Positions 36,964 through 47,161 are shown, counted from the first letter of the stretch. The stretch: DNA of 64,000 nt from Pseudomonas sp. MYb327 (GCF_040438925.1 NZ_CP159258.1:2804001-2868000); one strand, 5' to 3'. Numbers and translations are program-made. Notes: generated by a model not told the origin, from the sequence alone.

Positions 36964-37060
36964 CTTGTGGCCAGGGAGCTTGCTCCCGCTGCGGCGCGCG
37001 GCGACCCTAAAAGAAGGCCTGCTGCGCAGCCCGGCGGGAGCAAGCTCCCTCGCCACAGGG
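36964..37060. repeat. Type B REPIN
   Basis: Facing copies of TTGTGGCCAGGGAGCTTGCTCCCGC and its complement lie between the histidine kinase and the mechanosensitive channel genes. Confidence 0.85.
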
Positions 37061-37157
37061 TTTGCCAACCCGGACTCAATCGACGAAAAACTCTCGAAAG
37101 CGCGAGTCATGACCTAACCTCATAGGCTGGGTGACTGACAACCAATCGAGCACGCCT

Positions 37158-39545
37158 ATGCGCAATGGATTGAGGTGGATGATTTTCGTCGCGTTGGCGC
37201 TGTTCGGGCCGGGCAGTGCAATGCTGTCGGCGGCGCCCCTCTCCGACACCCCTGCCGCCATCACCAGGCCTGCAAGCGAGACGGTTTCCGATGCTGATCT
37301 GCTGACCCTGCAAACCCGATTGAACAGCCTCAAACAACAGGTTTCCCTCGCCACCAACTACAGCCAGCTGGAAGCTCCGCAGGATCTGGCGCAAGCGTTT
37401 ATCCAGGACATCGATCGCCTGTCGGCCCTGCTGTTGCCCGAACAAGCTCAATTACAAGCGCAAATGAATGTGCTCGGCCCGGTACCGCTGGAACAGGCCT
37501 CTCCGGAAAAAACCGATATTGCCCTGCAACGAGCCACGCTCAGCGAGCAAAAGAACCGAATCGATAGCAACCTCAAAGCCCTCGCTACGCTCAAAGCCAG
37601 TGCGGCCGAACTCCTCACCCAGATTGCCGGCATTCGTCGCAGCCTGCTCGAAACCGAAGTGACCCAACAAACCAAAAGCATCCTCAACCCCTGGTTCTGG
37701 GCGCCCTTGTTGAATCCACCCGCGGAGGATCGGCAGCGGCTGAGCTCGTTCATCTCGCAGGCGAGCGCGACCCTCGACGCCGCGTGGCAACCGGGACAAC
37801 GCCTCGTCACCAGTCTGTTGGTCGTACTGGCCATGGTCCTGTGGTTCCTCGGGCGGGGGTTTACTGAGCGAGGCCTGACCTGGCTGTGCATTCATCGCGT
37901 GCCTGAAGGACGCCTGCGGCGCAGCACCCTGGCGCTGGCCTCGGTCGTCGCCACCGTGTTGACGGCCTGGCTTGCCTTGCAGTTGTTGTTTTTTGCCGTC
38001 ACCCGGCAGATGCCATTGACGCCGCAACTGGCGGGCTTTTCCCAGGACTTCGAGAAGATCATTTACACCTGCGTGATGATCACCGGCCTGGGTCGCGCAC
38101 TGCTGTCCACGCAGCATCCTTCGTGGCGGCTGCCAGCCATAGCCGATTCAGTCGCGCTGGCGATCAAGCCTTTCCCCGCGCGACTGGCCTGCGTGCTGCT
38201 GGTGCTGGTGTCGATGGCCCAGTTGACCAACGCCACCGGCATGAGCTCAGACGTCGTGATCTCCGTCAGGGGGTTTGTGGCGTTAATCGTTTCGGCGATG
38301 ATCGGCCTGCTGTTGTTGCGCGTCAGCAAAACCCGCCAGGCCATGGTCGCGGCCGGTACAGCGCCTGAAGCGGGCCGGACGCTGGCTGGCGTGATCTACG
38401 CCTTCGCCAGCATTGCCGTGGTAGTTTCACTGCTGACCTTGCTCGCCGGCTACGTGTCGCTGTCGCGGTTCATCACCTATGAACTGGTCTGGCTGTACAT
38501 CATCTTTGCCGGATTCTACTTGCTGATCCAACTGGTGAAAGACGGCTGCGAACACCTGTTCTCACCTCGACATTCCACCGGCAAGGGCATCAAACAGTTG
38601 CTGGGCATTGGCGATGCGCGCCTGGAGCAGATTTCGACCATTTTGTCCGGCGCTGGCCGGGCCGCACTGTTGCTGATCGCGTTCATCACCTTGCTGGTGG
38701 GTGGCGTGGGCTCGACGCTCGGCCAGTTGATCACCAATATTCTGGCCATCCTCGGAGGCGATGGCCTGCGCAAGCTGAACATCGTCCCGGGCAACCTGCT
38801 GCATGCCATCCTGGCGCTGGCAATCGGCGTCTACCTGATCCGCTCGTTTCGCCGCTGGCTGGACAATGAGTTCCTGCCGAAAACGGAAATGGACCCCGGC
38901 ATGTGTGCCTCGCTCAGCACCCTGTTCGCCAATATCGGCTATGCGTCGGTGATACTGCTCGCGCTGTCTTCGCTGGGGATCAAGTGGACCAACCTGGCCT
39001 GGATCGTCAGCGCCTTGTCGGTGGGGATCGGCTTCGGCCTTCAGGAGATCGTCAAGAACTTCATTTCAGGCCTGATTCTGCTGACCGAACGCCCGGTAAA
39101 AGTCGGCGACCTGATCAGCATCAGTGGTGTGGAAGGTGATATTCGCAGGATCAACGTGCGGGCCACCGAAATACAACTGGCTGACCGCTCAATCGTCATC
39201 GTGCCCAATTCACAGCTGATTTCGCAGAATTTGCGCAACGTCACCCTCGGCGGCAGCGCCCAGGGCGTGGCGACTCTCGAACTGATATTCCCGCTGGACA
39301 TCGACCCGGAGCAAGTGCGTAACCTGCTGTACGACACCTTCGTCGAGCACGATTCCATTCTGGAAAAACCGGCGCCGTTCGTACGCTTCAGCCAACTGAA
39401 ACCCGAAGGCATTACGCTGACCATCACCGGTTATGTGGGCAGCCCGCGAAACGTGGCCTTGATCAAAAGCGATCTGCTGTTTGAAGTACTCAAGCGGCTG
39501 GGTGCCGCCGGTATTGAGCTGGCGAAACCGCCGCCCACCGCGTGA
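37158..39545 (+). CDS. MscK/YjeP-like mechanosensitive channel (DUF3772 plus MscS domain)
   Basis: The protein has 795 aa. A signal peptide (MIFVALALFGPGSAMLSAAP) precedes a periplasmic helical region with coiled segments (about 40-200, DUF3772 type). Several membrane helices follow, then the MscS core from about 590, with the pore-lining pattern ALSVGIGFGLQEIVKNFISGLILLTERPVKVGD and the beta-domain NSQLISQNLRNVT. It releases solutes on hypo-osmotic shock at the inner membrane. The ATG at 37158 gives a normal signal peptide; an in-frame GTG at 37131 is possible. Confidence 0.85.
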   Translation: MRNGLRWMIFVALALFGPGSAMLSAAPLSDTPAAITRPASETVSDADLLTLQTRLNSLKQQVSLATNYSQLEAPQDLAQAFIQDIDRLSALLLPEQAQLQAQMNVLGPVPLEQASPEKTDIALQRATLSEQKNRIDSNLKALATLKASAAELLTQIAGIRRSLLETEVTQQTKSILNPWFWAPLLNPPAEDRQRLSSFISQASATLDAAWQPGQRLVTSLLVVLAMVLWFLGRGFTERGLTWLCIHRVPEGRLRRSTLALASVVATVLTAWLALQLLFFAVTRQMPLTPQLAGFSQDFEKIIYTCVMITGLGRALLSTQHPSWRLPAIADSVALAIKPFPARLACVLLVLVSMAQLTNATGMSSDVVISVRGFVALIVSAMIGLLLLRVSKTRQAMVAAGTAPEAGRTLAGVIYAFASIAVVVSLLTLLAGYVSLSRFITYELVWLYIIFAGFYLLIQLVKDGCEHLFSPRHSTGKGIKQLLGIGDARLEQISTILSGAGRAALLLIAFITLLVGGVGSTLGQLITNILAILGGDGLRKLNIVPGNLLHAILALAIGVYLIRSFRRWLDNEFLPKTEMDPGMCASLSTLFANIGYASVILLALSSLGIKWTNLAWIVSALSVGIGFGLQEIVKNFISGLILLTERPVKVGDLISISGVEGDIRRINVRATEIQLADRSIVIVPNSQLISQNLRNVTLGGSAQGVATLELIFPLDIDPEQVRNLLYDTFVEHDSILEKPAPFVRFSQLKPEGITLTITGYVGSPRNVALIKSDLLFEVLKRLGAAGIELAKPPPTA

Positions 39546-39565
39546 TTCCGAATCACGTGGTGGGC
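39533..39565. terminator. Hairpin terminator overlapping the channel stop codon
   Basis: GCCCACCGCGTGATT and AATCACGTGGTGGGC form a 15-bp stem (one G-T wobble) with a 3-nt loop. The stop TGA at 39543-39545 lies in the stem. It separates the channel gene from the convergent aldehyde dehydrogenase gene. Confidence 0.7.
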
Positions 39566-39575
39566 AGTCACTGCA

Positions 39576-41066
39576 TCAATGCGCGATGCACACCGATTTC
39601 AGCTCGGTGTAAGCCTCGATCACCGCGCGACCGAACTCGCGCCCCATGCCCGATTGCTTGACGCCGCCGAACGGCATCGCCGGGTCAAGCAGCACGTGGG
39701 CGTTGACCCAGACTGTACCGGCCTCGATGCGCGGTACCAGGTTCATGGCTTTGCCGAGGTCATTGGTCCACAGGCTGGCGGCCAGGCCGTAGCGGTTGTC
39801 GTTGGCCAGTTCGATAACGGCATCTTCGTCATCAAACGGCATCACACCCAGCACCGGGCCGAAGACTTCTTCGCGGGCCACGGCCATGCTGTGGTCGATA
39901 TCGGCGAGGATGGTCGGCTGGACGAAGAAGCCGTCGCCTTCCACCAGCTCACCACCCGACACCACGCGCGCGCCTTCCTGACGGGCCAGCTCAATGTGCT
40001 TGAGCACGCTCTGTTGCTGCTTGCGCGACACCAGCGGGTTGATCGCCGCGTCGCCGTTCATGCCCGCGCCAATCGGCATCGCCGAGACGGCCGCTGCCAG
40101 GGCTTCGACAAACTTGTCGTGGATCGAACGATGCACGTAGAAGCGCGAAGCCGCTGCGCAGACTTGTCCGTTGTTCAGCAGGCCACCAAGGATCGCGCCT
40201 TGTACGGCTTTTTCGATGTCGGCATCGGCGAGCACGATCATCGGGTTCTTGCCGCCCAGCTCCAGGGAGAAGCGCGTCATGTTTTCCATGCAGGCCACGC
40301 CGACGCTTTTGCCGACGGCGGTGGAGCCGGTGAACGAGACTTTGCTCACCAGCGGATGCTTGGTCAGCACACCGCCAACCGAAGCACCGCCACCGGTCAC
40401 GACGTTGAACACACCCGCCGGGATGCCTGCTTCGAGGGCCAGTTCCGCCAGGCGCATCGCAGTCAACGGGGTTTCCATCGCCGGTTTGATGATCACCGTG
40501 CAGCCGGTGGCCAGTGCCGGCATCAGCTTCCAGGCAGCAATCAGCAGGGGGAAGTTCCACGGTACGATACCGACCACCACGCCCACCGGCTCACGCTTGG
40601 TGAACGCGGTGAACTTGGCGCCTGGCGGCATCGGGATCGACACATCAAAGGTCTGCCCTTCGATCTTGGTCGCCCAGCCAGACATGTAGCGCATGAATTC
40701 CACGGTGGCGTTCAGATCCAGCCCGCGAGCCATGTTGATCGACTTGCCCTGGCTCAGGGTTTCCAGTTGCGCCAGTTCTTCGGCGTGCTCTTCCACCAGT
40801 CGGGTGAAGTTCAACAGGATGCGCTCGCGGTCTGCCGGGCGCAGTGCCGACCAGACGCCGGATTTGAAAGCCTTGTGCGACGACTGCACCGCTTGCTCGA
40901 CGATTTCCAGTGGCGCGTCGAGGGTTTCGCAAAGGGTTTGCCCGGTTGCCGGGTTCACCACGGCAATGCTTTCGCCTTCGGCAAACACCCACTGACCGTC
41001 AATGAAGCAGCCGTGGCGGCGGCCGATGAATGCAGCAACCTGCGGCAGTATTTCAACGTTGCTCAT
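39576..41066 (-). CDS. feaB: Phenylacetaldehyde dehydrogenase (FeaB/PeaE type)
   Basis: The protein has 496 aa. It parallels E. coli FeaB along its length: FIGRRHGCFIDGQ, VEEHAEELAQLETLSQGKSI, REPVGVVVGIVPWNFPLL, LELGGKNPMIV (Glu base), NNGQVCAAASRFYV (catalytic Cys) and the terminal MPFGGVKQSGMGREFG. It oxidises arylacetaldehydes such as phenylacetaldehyde and, by homology, possibly indole-3-acetaldehyde, with NAD. It lies 132 bp behind a cytochrome c gene on the same strand, with a half REP pair between. The unit has a candidate FeaR operator upstream (41720-41745). It is the expected second step after the aromatic amine dehydrogenase encoded at the right end of the window. Confidence 0.88.
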   Translation of the reverse strand: MSNVEILPQVAAFIGRRHGCFIDGQWVFAEGESIAVVNPATGQTLCETLDAPLEIVEQAVQSSHKAFKSGVWSALRPADRERILLNFTRLVEEHAEELAQLETLSQGKSINMARGLDLNATVEFMRYMSGWATKIEGQTFDVSIPMPPGAKFTAFTKREPVGVVVGIVPWNFPLLIAAWKLMPALATGCTVIIKPAMETPLTAMRLAELALEAGIPAGVFNVVTGGGASVGGVLTKHPLVSKVSFTGSTAVGKSVGVACMENMTRFSLELGGKNPMIVLADADIEKAVQGAILGGLLNNGQVCAAASRFYVHRSIHDKFVEALAAAVSAMPIGAGMNGDAAINPLVSRKQQQSVLKHIELARQEGARVVSGGELVEGDGFFVQPTILADIDHSMAVAREEVFGPVLGVMPFDDEDAVIELANDNRYGLAASLWTNDLGKAMNLVPRIEAGTVWVNAHVLLDPAMPFGGVKQSGMGREFGRAVIEAYTELKSVCIAH

Positions 41067-41086
41067 AAATCACCTTTCATTCAAAT

Positions 41087-41166
41087 GTGGGAGCCGGCTT
41101 GCTGGCGTCTTTATGAACGGTGCAAGGCTTGAGGCCGCTATCGCTGGCAAGCCAGCTCCTACAGGG
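41087..41166. repeat. Type A REPIN between cytochrome c and feaB genes
   Basis: GTGGGAGCCGGCTTGCTGGC and a facing ATCGCTGGCAAGCCAGCTCC lie inside the putative cytochrome c-feaB transcription unit; it may shape transcript processing. Confidence 0.8.
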
Positions 41167-41198
41167 GTTGGTTAGTGTGTCAGCCGTCAATCGGCCGC

Positions 41199-41588
41199 TT
41201 ATTGTTGTTCTTTGAGAAAGCACACGACCGCCTCGCGATCGTCCGCGGAAGCCATGCCCATGTAAGGCATGTAAGTGCCGGGAACGAAGGCCTGGGGCTG
41301 GGTGATGAGCTGTGCGATGTTCTCGGCTTGCCAATCGATGTTCTTGTTACGCATGGCTTGCGAGTAGTTGAAGCCTTCCAGCGAACCGGACTTGCGCCCG
41401 ACCACACCGGCCAGGTTCGGCCCCATCATGCCGGCCGTGCCTTTAGTCACCGCATGACAGACCCCGCACTCGTTGGCGAACAGCTCGGCGCCACGGTTCT
41501 TGACCGGTGCGCAATCGGCAGCCAGCGCGGCTTGCGCCAGGGTGAAGGACAACAAACCGATGAGGGGCAATCGCAGGGAAGTGAACAT
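41199..41588 (-). CDS. Periplasmic class I cytochrome c
   Basis: The protein has 129 aa with a signal peptide (LPLIGLLSFTLAQAALAAD). It has one heme-binding CGVCH and a Met ligand candidate in TYMPYMGM, as in small cytochrome c550/c2-like carriers. It precedes feaB and shares its probable FeaR-controlled promoter. A natural role is electron acceptor for the periplasmic aromatic amine dehydrogenase encoded at 62096; this is inference, as azurin or other carriers also serve such enzymes. Confidence 0.87.
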   Translation of the reverse strand: MFTSLRLPLIGLLSFTLAQAALAADCAPVKNRGAELFANECGVCHAVTKGTAGMMGPNLAGVVGRKSGSLEGFNYSQAMRNKNIDWQAENIAQLITQPQAFVPGTYMPYMGMASADDREAVVCFLKEQQ

Positions 41589-41719
41589 AAGAAACGACCT
41601 TGAAAATCCACGTGCTCGTCAGCAGACGAACGCCAACACAAAAACTGCCGGAGCATGGGTACCCCGGCAGGGTTGGCAAGGATTGTCGGTGGTCGGTGAC
41701 CCGCAGGGTTTGCCCTGCG

Positions 41720-41745
41720 TGCCAGTTGTGTTGGCGGTTCTGCCA
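41720..41745 (-). promoter_or_regulatory. Candidate FeaR operator of the cytochrome c-feaB unit
   Basis: On the minus strand two TGGCA boxes occur with 21-bp spacing. The second box begins 37 bp before a possible -10 hexamer GACAAT (complement of 41682-41687), and the site lies 132 bp upstream of the cytochrome c ATG. It is part of a set of four similar sites in this window. Confidence 0.6.
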
Positions 41746-41780
41746 ATTCACCAGAAGACCGATACCCACACCGCACAAAA

Positions 41781-41870
41781 CCGTAGGAGCTGGCTTGCCA
41801 GCGATGGCGGCCGTGAGCCCGGCGCTAGGCATGAAAGCAATATCGCCAGCAAGCCGGCTCCTGCTTTAGG
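41781..41870. repeat. Type A REPIN
   Basis: CCGTAGGAGCTGGCTTGCC and facing ATCGCCAGCAAGCCGGCTCC lie in the divergent region between the cytochrome c and porin genes. Confidence 0.85.
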
Positions 41871-41912
41871 AGGGCGTTAGAAACCTCAACGCTATCACTT
41901 GGCCATGCAATC

Positions 41913-41938
41913 TGGCATGCACAACCAACTCTTTGGCA
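41913..41938 (+). promoter_or_regulatory. Candidate FeaR operator of the porin gene
   Basis: TGGCA boxes at 41913 and 41934 (21-bp spacing) enclose CACAACCAAC. The second box starts 37 bp before TAGTAT (41971-41976), a good -10 candidate, and the site ends 87 bp before the porin ATG. The block is nearly identical to 45696-45721. Confidence 0.7.
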
Positions 41939-42025
41939 AACAGGCAAAAGGGCGAAAGACATCTGTTCCTTAGTATCTAAAAAGACCGCAAACCTGCGCT
42001 CAAGAACAAGAACGGATGTCACGCC

Positions 42026-43348
42026 ATGCTTAAGTCCCCCTTGCTTCGCCTCTCGACTCTCGCGCTGATGATCAGCGCAGGTCAGGCCGGAGCTTATGAG
42101 CTCTACGCCGACGACGACAGTCACCTGAACGCCACTCTGGAAGCGGTTTTCGGCATTTTCCACAGCCAGGAAAACTACGCCCTGTCGGGCCGTCTCGATG
42201 AAGGTTCCTCGTCGTGGCGTGAAGGCTATATCAAGTACGGTCTGAGCTTCGACCAAGGCCTGGCCGGGGTCGGCACCGCTTACGGCGCGGCGAACATGCT
42301 CAGCTCCGGAACGTGGGGCGATGGCGATGCCGCCGGTTTCAGCGACGGTTCGGAACGCACCACCAAGTTCGAAGATGCTTACCTCGGCTGGCGTTCGGCC
42401 GACCTGTTCCCGGTGCTGGGGACCGACGGCATTGACCTGTCGTTCGGTCGCCAGAACATCATGATCGGCGACGGCTTCCTGATTAACGGCGACGCGCTGA
42501 ACCTGGGCAAAGGCCTGGCCGACGGCGAGTTCAACCGTGGCGGCGCCTACTGGCTGGCGGCGCGCAAGGCCTTCGACGAGACCGCCGTGTTGCGCATTGG
42601 CGGCAAGGAAGGCTGGCGCAGCGACCTGATGTGGTTGAAATCCAACAACCGCGCCCAGGCCATGACCGAAATGTACGCGGGCACCCTGGAGCATGTGTCC
42701 GAAGCCGGTACCGTCGGCTTGACCTACATCGGCACCACCGACATCGACGAGCAGTACGCCTCGCCGATTCAACTTGAACGCGACGGCATGAAGACTTACA
42801 GCCTGCGCGCCACCGGCAATGCCGGGGTGAAAGACCTGTTCCTCTCCGGTGAATACGCCAAACAGGACAAACCCCATACCGACAGCGAAGACGCCTGGTA
42901 CCTGGAAGCCGGCTGGACCTTCTCCGATGTGGCCTGGTCGCCGTATGTCAGCTACCGCTACAGCCGTTTCTCGGAAAACTACGACACGCTGTTCTACGGG
43001 TTCAGTCGCGGCTTCGGTACCTGGTTCCAGGGTGAAGTGGCGGGTAACTATGCCGGCCCGTTCAACACCAACTCGCGCATCCAGCAGGTCAAATTCAGCG
43101 TCGCACCGCTGGAGAACCTGAGCGTCGGCGCGATGTATTTCAACTTCGACACCATCGACCGCAACCTCGGCAACACCGACGGTCACGAAGTCGACCTGTA
43201 TGCCGAATGGCACGTCAACGACCACCTGATGGTGATGCCGCTGATCGGTCTGTTCCAGCCGGACAAGAGCGCTGACCAGGGTGGCACGCAGTTGGGCAAC
43301 AACGACAAAAACCTCTACAGCCAAGTGGTTTTCGCCACCACTTTCTAA
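42026..43348 (+). CDS. Outer-membrane beta-barrel porin (alginate-export/OprD-like aromatic porin family)
   Basis: The protein has 440 aa with a signal peptide ([17 protein letters not shown]). Alternating amphipathic strands run throughout, for example [24 protein letters not shown], and the chain ends in the aromatic residue of VVFATTF, typical of BamA-recognised outer-membrane proteins. It most resembles the DUF1302/alginate-export-like porins linked to uptake of small aromatic compounds. It has its own candidate FeaR operator and is followed by a chemoreceptor gene beyond a hairpin, so it probably admits aromatic amines. Confidence 0.8.
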   Translation: MLKSPLLRLSTLALMISAGQAGAYELYADDDSHLNATLEAVFGIFHSQENYALSGRLDEGSSSWREGYIKYGLSFDQGLAGVGTAYGAANMLSSGTWGDGDAAGFSDGSERTTKFEDAYLGWRSADLFPVLGTDGIDLSFGRQNIMIGDGFLINGDALNLGKGLADGEFNRGGAYWLAARKAFDETAVLRIGGKEGWRSDLMWLKSNNRAQAMTEMYAGTLEHVSEAGTVGLTYIGTTDIDEQYASPIQLERDGMKTYSLRATGNAGVKDLFLSGEYAKQDKPHTDSEDAWYLEAGWTFSDVAWSPYVSYRYSRFSENYDTLFYGFSRGFGTWFQGEVAGNYAGPFNTNSRIQQVKFSVAPLENLSVGAMYFNFDTIDRNLGNTDGHEVDLYAEWHVNDHLMVMPLIGLFQPDKSADQGGTQLGNNDKNLYSQVVFATTF

Positions 43349-43356
43349 GCCCGACC

Positions 43357-43381
43357 GGGGCAGTGGCGCATCCACTGCCCC
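43357..43381 (+). terminator. Hairpin between porin and chemoreceptor genes
   Basis: GGGGCAGTGG and CCACTGCCCC form a perfect 10-bp stem with a 5-nt loop, followed by TTTGG. It begins 8 bp after the porin stop and lies 20 bp before the chemoreceptor start, so it could be a leaky terminator. Confidence 0.75.
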
Positions 43382-43401
43382 TTTGGAAAAAGGCCTTTCC
43401 A

Positions 43402-45528
43402 ATGCGCAAAACATTCCTCTCGATCCAGAGCAAGATCGCCCTGCTCGCCGGCCTCTGCCTGCTGTTGGTGGTGGGTCTGCTGATGGGATTGTCGCTCTAC
43501 CAGACTCACCAGAGCAGCCAGCAGGTGGCCCAGGCCAGCAGCGAAATGCTCGCCAACGCCGCCAAGGAACACATGCAGGCCCTGGGTAAAGTGCAGGCCA
43601 TGCAGGTGCAACGCACCTTCATGCAGACCCATGAATTTGGCCAAGGGTTATCACGCTATTTGCTTTACCTGAGGCAACTCCAGCACCAGGGCAATCTGAC
43701 CCGCCAACAACTGCGCCAGGAGCTGAGCACCCAGCTTCATCAGGCACTGATCGACAAGCCCGACCTGCTCGGGCTTTACGTCATTTTTGAGCCCGACGCC
43801 CTGGACGGTGCCGACGCCGGTTTCGCCGACAAGCCAGACCTGGGCAGCAACGAAACGGGACGCTTCTCGCTGTACTGGGTGCAAAGCAAACCTGGTGAGC
43901 TGCAAGCGGTGATCGGCGACGAAGGCCTGCTCGCCAACACCGAGCCCGGACCGAGCGGCGCGCCCTACAACGCCTTCTACACCTGCGCCCGCGACATCCG
44001 TCAGGCCTGCGTTCTGGAGCCTTATTTCGACGAGGCGTCCGGCAGCCGCAAACTGGTGACCAGCGTTGCGTTTCCGCTGCTGGAAAACGGCAAGGTCATC
44101 GCCGTTGTCGGTCTCGACATCAACCTCGCCGCGTTGCAAAAAAACAGTGAAACCAGCGCACTTCAACTGTTCGATGGTCACGGGCAAATCAGTATCGTCA
44201 GTCCACGCGGGGTGATCTCCGCCAACAGCCAGGACGTCAACCGACTCGGTCAACCGATGGACAATCCCCAGGTGATGGACGCCTTGCGCCAAGGCCAGCC
44301 GAAGGTGTTCGTCGACCCGCAGCAAATCAAGGTCCTCGAACCGTTGGCACCGATTGCCGACGCTGCGCCGTGGGGTGTGCTGGTGGGGGTTCCGCAAGAA
44401 GTCTTGCTGGCCCCGGTCACAACCTTGCAAAAGGAACTCGACGCCCAGGGTGTGCAAAGCACTGCGCTGGAACTGCTGCTCGGTGGCGGCTCCGCCCTGC
44501 TCGGCCTGCTGTTGATCTGGTACACCGCGCAGCGCATCACCCGCCCGCTGCAAGTACTGACCCGGGTCATGGAGGACATCTCCCTCGGCGAAGGCGACCT
44601 GACCCGGCGCCTGGCGGTGCAGTCACGGGATGAAATCGGCCAGTTGGCCACCGCGTTCAACCGCTTCGTCGAGCGCATTCACCAGTCGATTCGTGAAGTG
44701 TCGTCGGCCGCCCTCGGCGTCAATGAGGGCGCGCGGCGTGTGCTGGAGGCGTCAAACTCGTCCCTGAGCAATTTCGACGATCAATCCACCCGCACCAACA
44801 GCGTCGCCGCCGCGATCAATCAACTGGGCGCCGCCGCCCAGGAAATCGCCCACAACGCGTCCGATGCTTCGCAGCAAGCTTCCGCCGCGCGGCAACAGGC
44901 CGAGGACGGCCGCCAAGTGGTGGAACGCACGATCGAGGTGATGAACGAACTGTCCGGCAAAATCAGTGCGTCGTGCGCCAACATCGAAGTGCTCAACGAC
45001 AAAACCGTGAACATCGGGCAGATCCTCGAAGTGATCAAGGGCATCTCGCAGCAAACCAATCTGTTGGCGCTCAACGCCGCGATTGAAGCAGCGCGGGCCG
45101 GTGAAGCCGGTCGTGGTTTTGCCGTGGTGGCCGACGAGGTACGCAGCCTGGCCGGGCGCACCCAGACCTCGGCGCTGGAGATTCAGCAGATGATCGAGGA
45201 ACTGCAAGTCGGTGCACGCGACTCGGTCACGACCATGACCGAAAGCCAACAGCACAGCGAAGAAAGCGTCAACATCGCCAACCTCGCCGGCACCCGCCTG
45301 GGTAGCGTGACGCAACGCATCGGCGAGATCGACAACGTCAACCAGTCTGTTGCCGCTGCTACCGAGGAGCAGACGGCAGTGGTTGAGGCGTTGAACGTCG
45401 ACATCACACAGATCAACACGCTGAACTTGCAAGGCGTGGAAAATTTGCAGGCAACGTTGCGGGCTTGTACTGAACTGGAGCAGCAAGCCGCGCGGCTTAA
45501 TCAACTGGTGGGGAGCTTCAAGATCTGA
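43402..45528 (+). CDS. Methyl-accepting chemotaxis protein with Cache-type sensor
   Basis: The protein has 708 aa. It has TM1 at about 12-33, a large periplasmic Cache-like ligand domain (about 40-360), TM2 at about 365-385 and HAMP ([23 protein letters not shown]). The signalling tip includes [37 protein letters not shown] split by normal spacing. It transmits ligand binding to CheA/CheW. The ATG at 43402 has AAAGG 8 nt upstream. Its place behind the porin and before the permease/phospho-lyase operon suggests it detects an aromatic amine or related compound; the ligand is not visible in sequence. Confidence 0.9.
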   Translation: MRKTFLSIQSKIALLAGLCLLLVVGLLMGLSLYQTHQSSQQVAQASSEMLANAAKEHMQALGKVQAMQVQRTFMQTHEFGQGLSRYLLYLRQLQHQGNLTRQQLRQELSTQLHQALIDKPDLLGLYVIFEPDALDGADAGFADKPDLGSNETGRFSLYWVQSKPGELQAVIGDEGLLANTEPGPSGAPYNAFYTCARDIRQACVLEPYFDEASGSRKLVTSVAFPLLENGKVIAVVGLDINLAALQKNSETSALQLFDGHGQISIVSPRGVISANSQDVNRLGQPMDNPQVMDALRQGQPKVFVDPQQIKVLEPLAPIADAAPWGVLVGVPQEVLLAPVTTLQKELDAQGVQSTALELLLGGGSALLGLLLIWYTAQRITRPLQVLTRVMEDISLGEGDLTRRLAVQSRDEIGQLATAFNRFVERIHQSIREVSSAALGVNEGARRVLEASNSSLSNFDDQSTRTNSVAAAINQLGAAAQEIAHNASDASQQASAARQQAEDGRQVVERTIEVMNELSGKISASCANIEVLNDKTVNIGQILEVIKGISQQTNLLALNAAIEAARAGEAGRGFAVVADEVRSLAGRTQTSALEIQQMIEELQVGARDSVTTMTESQQHSEESVNIANLAGTRLGSVTQRIGEIDNVNQSVAAATEEQTAVVEALNVDITQINTLNLQGVENLQATLRACTELEQQAARLNQLVGSFKI

Positions 45529-45847
45529 CACCGAGAGTGCCTGTTACATCGCTATCGCGAGCAAGCTTGCTCCTACATTGGATTTTTGCCAGGCACACAG
45601 CTTGTGCTCACCGTAGATCCCCCTGTAGGAGCCAGCCTGCTGGCGATGAGGCCAGCACATTCAACATCTTTGCCGCCTGACACCCCGCCAAATCTGGCAC
45701 CCACAACCAACCACATGGCATGCGCACAAACATGCCGCGCCGCCACCCGCGCGTAGTATCGAAGGCGCCCCCAACTGATGGGCATCGCTGAACCCCTCCA
45801 TTTCTCACTAAAACAATAAATCGGCCTTCGGGTCGCGGGAGACTTCT
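45529..45847. other. Intergenic region with single REPs and an operator
   Basis: These 319 bp upstream of the permease operon hold two isolated REP half-elements (45553-45577, 45624-45655) and the candidate FeaR operator at 45696-45721 with a possible -10 (TAGTAT, 45755-45760). No gene is seen. Confidence 0.65.
45696..45721 (+). promoter_or_regulatory. Candidate FeaR operator of the permease/PLP-enzyme/kinase operon
   Basis: TGGCA boxes at 45696 and 45717 (21-bp spacing) enclose CACAACCAAC. The second starts 38 bp before TAGTAT. The block matches the porin operator at 41913-41938 in 18 of 26 or more positions and points toward the permease start 127 bp downstream. Confidence 0.7.
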
Positions 45848-47161
45848 GTGCTTAAAAAAAGTGCGTTGGGCTGGCCAAAGATTGCCGGCCTCGGAATTGC
45901 GTTGGTGGTGGCCGGGCAGTTTTCCGGCTGGAATTTCGGATTGATGGCCGGTGGCTGGTTGAACATGCTGATCGCCACGCTGTTGATGGCGCTGCTCTGC
46001 GGCGGCCTGGCGTTGTGTGTGGCGGAATTGTCGACCGCATTGCCGAGTGCCGGCGGTGTGTTCGTCTATGCGCAGAGTGCGTTCGGGCCGTTCGTGGGTT
46101 ATCTGGTGGGCATGGCGTGTGCGTTGGCATTGACCATCGGCACCGGCGCGGCAGCCACCTTCATTTGCGCCTATACCGAGTCGATGTTCGGCCTCGGCGG
46201 CTGGCCAGTGAAGATTGCGCTGTTCGCGGTGATCATCGGTTTCCACCTGCGCGGCGTCGGCGAGGCCATGGGCCTGACCTTCATCGCCGGTGTCATTGCC
46301 GTCGTCGCCCTGCTGACCTTCGGCGTGGCGATGGCGCCCCATGTCGAGTTGGCCAACCTGCTGACATTGCCGGCCAACGTCGCAACACCCGTGAGCCTGG
46401 GCGGCATTTTCGCCTGCGTGCCGTTCGCCATCTGGCTGTTCATCACCGTTGAACAAACCGGCTCGGCGGCGGAAGAAGCCAACGAGCCGGGGCGTTCCAT
46501 GCCACGCGGGATTCTCGCCGCCGTCGGCACCCTGCTGGTGACAGCCTTGGTGGTGCTGGTCTGCGCTCCTGGCGCCGGCGGCGTTGAACTGGTCGGTAGC
46601 GCTGGCGATCCGCTGTACGCGGCGATGTCGAGTAACAGCGCCTTCGGTGACGGCTCGTGGCTGGCCAAAGTGATTGGCTGCGGCGCGGTGTTCGGCCTGA
46701 TCGCCACGTTCTTTTCGTTGATCTATGCCGCGTCCCGGCAGTTGTTCGCCATGGCCCGCGACGGATTGTTTCCTCAGTGGCTGGGCAAGACCGGCAAACG
46801 TGGCACGCCATACCCGGCGTTGTTGCTGATCGGTGCAGTCGGTTTGCCGCTGTCCGCCGTCGACCCGGCCACGGTGATGCTCGCCGTCGTATTGCTCCTG
46901 AACGTTTGCTACCTGTTCATTTTCGGCGCGTACCTGCGCATCAAAAGCAGCCAACCGGACCTGCCACGCCCGTTCACCCTGGCTGGCGGCAAAGTGGTTG
47001 CCTGGCTGGGCCTGGCCCTGACGCTGGTGGTGATCGCCGCCTGTTTCCAACTCGACATGATGATGCTGATCGCCCTCGCGGTGACCTTCACCCTGTGCAT
47101 TTTCAACTTTCTGCTGCGCAACCGTCGCACCACCGCCACTGAGGTTCCGGACCATGCCTGA
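45848..47161 (+). CDS. APC-superfamily amine/amino acid permease
   Basis: The protein has 437 aa with about 12 membrane helices. ALPSAGGVFVYAQSAFGPFVGYLVG and VEQTGSAAEEANEPGRSMPRGI are typical of ethanolamine/amino acid permeases of the APC family. It starts with GTG at 45848, with GGGAGA 6 nt upstream. It overlaps the class-III PLP enzyme gene by 8 bp and heads a three-gene operon under the candidate operator at 45696. It probably imports the amino-alcohol substrate of the following kinase. Confidence 0.85.
   Translation: MLKKSALGWPKIAGLGIALVVAGQFSGWNFGLMAGGWLNMLIATLLMALLCGGLALCVAELSTALPSAGGVFVYAQSAFGPFVGYLVGMACALALTIGTGAAATFICAYTESMFGLGGWPVKIALFAVIIGFHLRGVGEAMGLTFIAGVIAVVALLTFGVAMAPHVELANLLTLPANVATPVSLGGIFACVPFAIWLFITVEQTGSAAEEANEPGRSMPRGILAAVGTLLVTALVVLVCAPGAGGVELVGSAGDPLYAAMSSNSAFGDGSWLAKVIGCGAVFGLIATFFSLIYAASRQLFAMARDGLFPQWLGKTGKRGTPYPALLLIGAVGLPLSAVDPATVMLAVVLLLNVCYLFIFGAYLRIKSSQPDLPRPFTLAGGKVVAWLGLALTLVVIAACFQLDMMMLIALAVTFTLCIFNFLLRNRRTTATEVPDHA

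Larger units (their letters stand above)
41589..42025. other. Divergent regulatory region between cytochrome c and porin genes
   Basis: This 437-bp stretch contains two oppositely directed TGGCA-N16-TGGCA candidate operators (41720-41745 facing left, 41913-41938 facing right) on either side of a type A REPIN (41781-41870). No gene is seen. Confidence 0.7.

Noticed and set aside
39579..41132. A 517-codon plus-strand frame opposite feaB
   Set aside because: It is the complement frame of a conserved aldehyde dehydrogenase, with repetitive Arg/His composition and no ribosome site.
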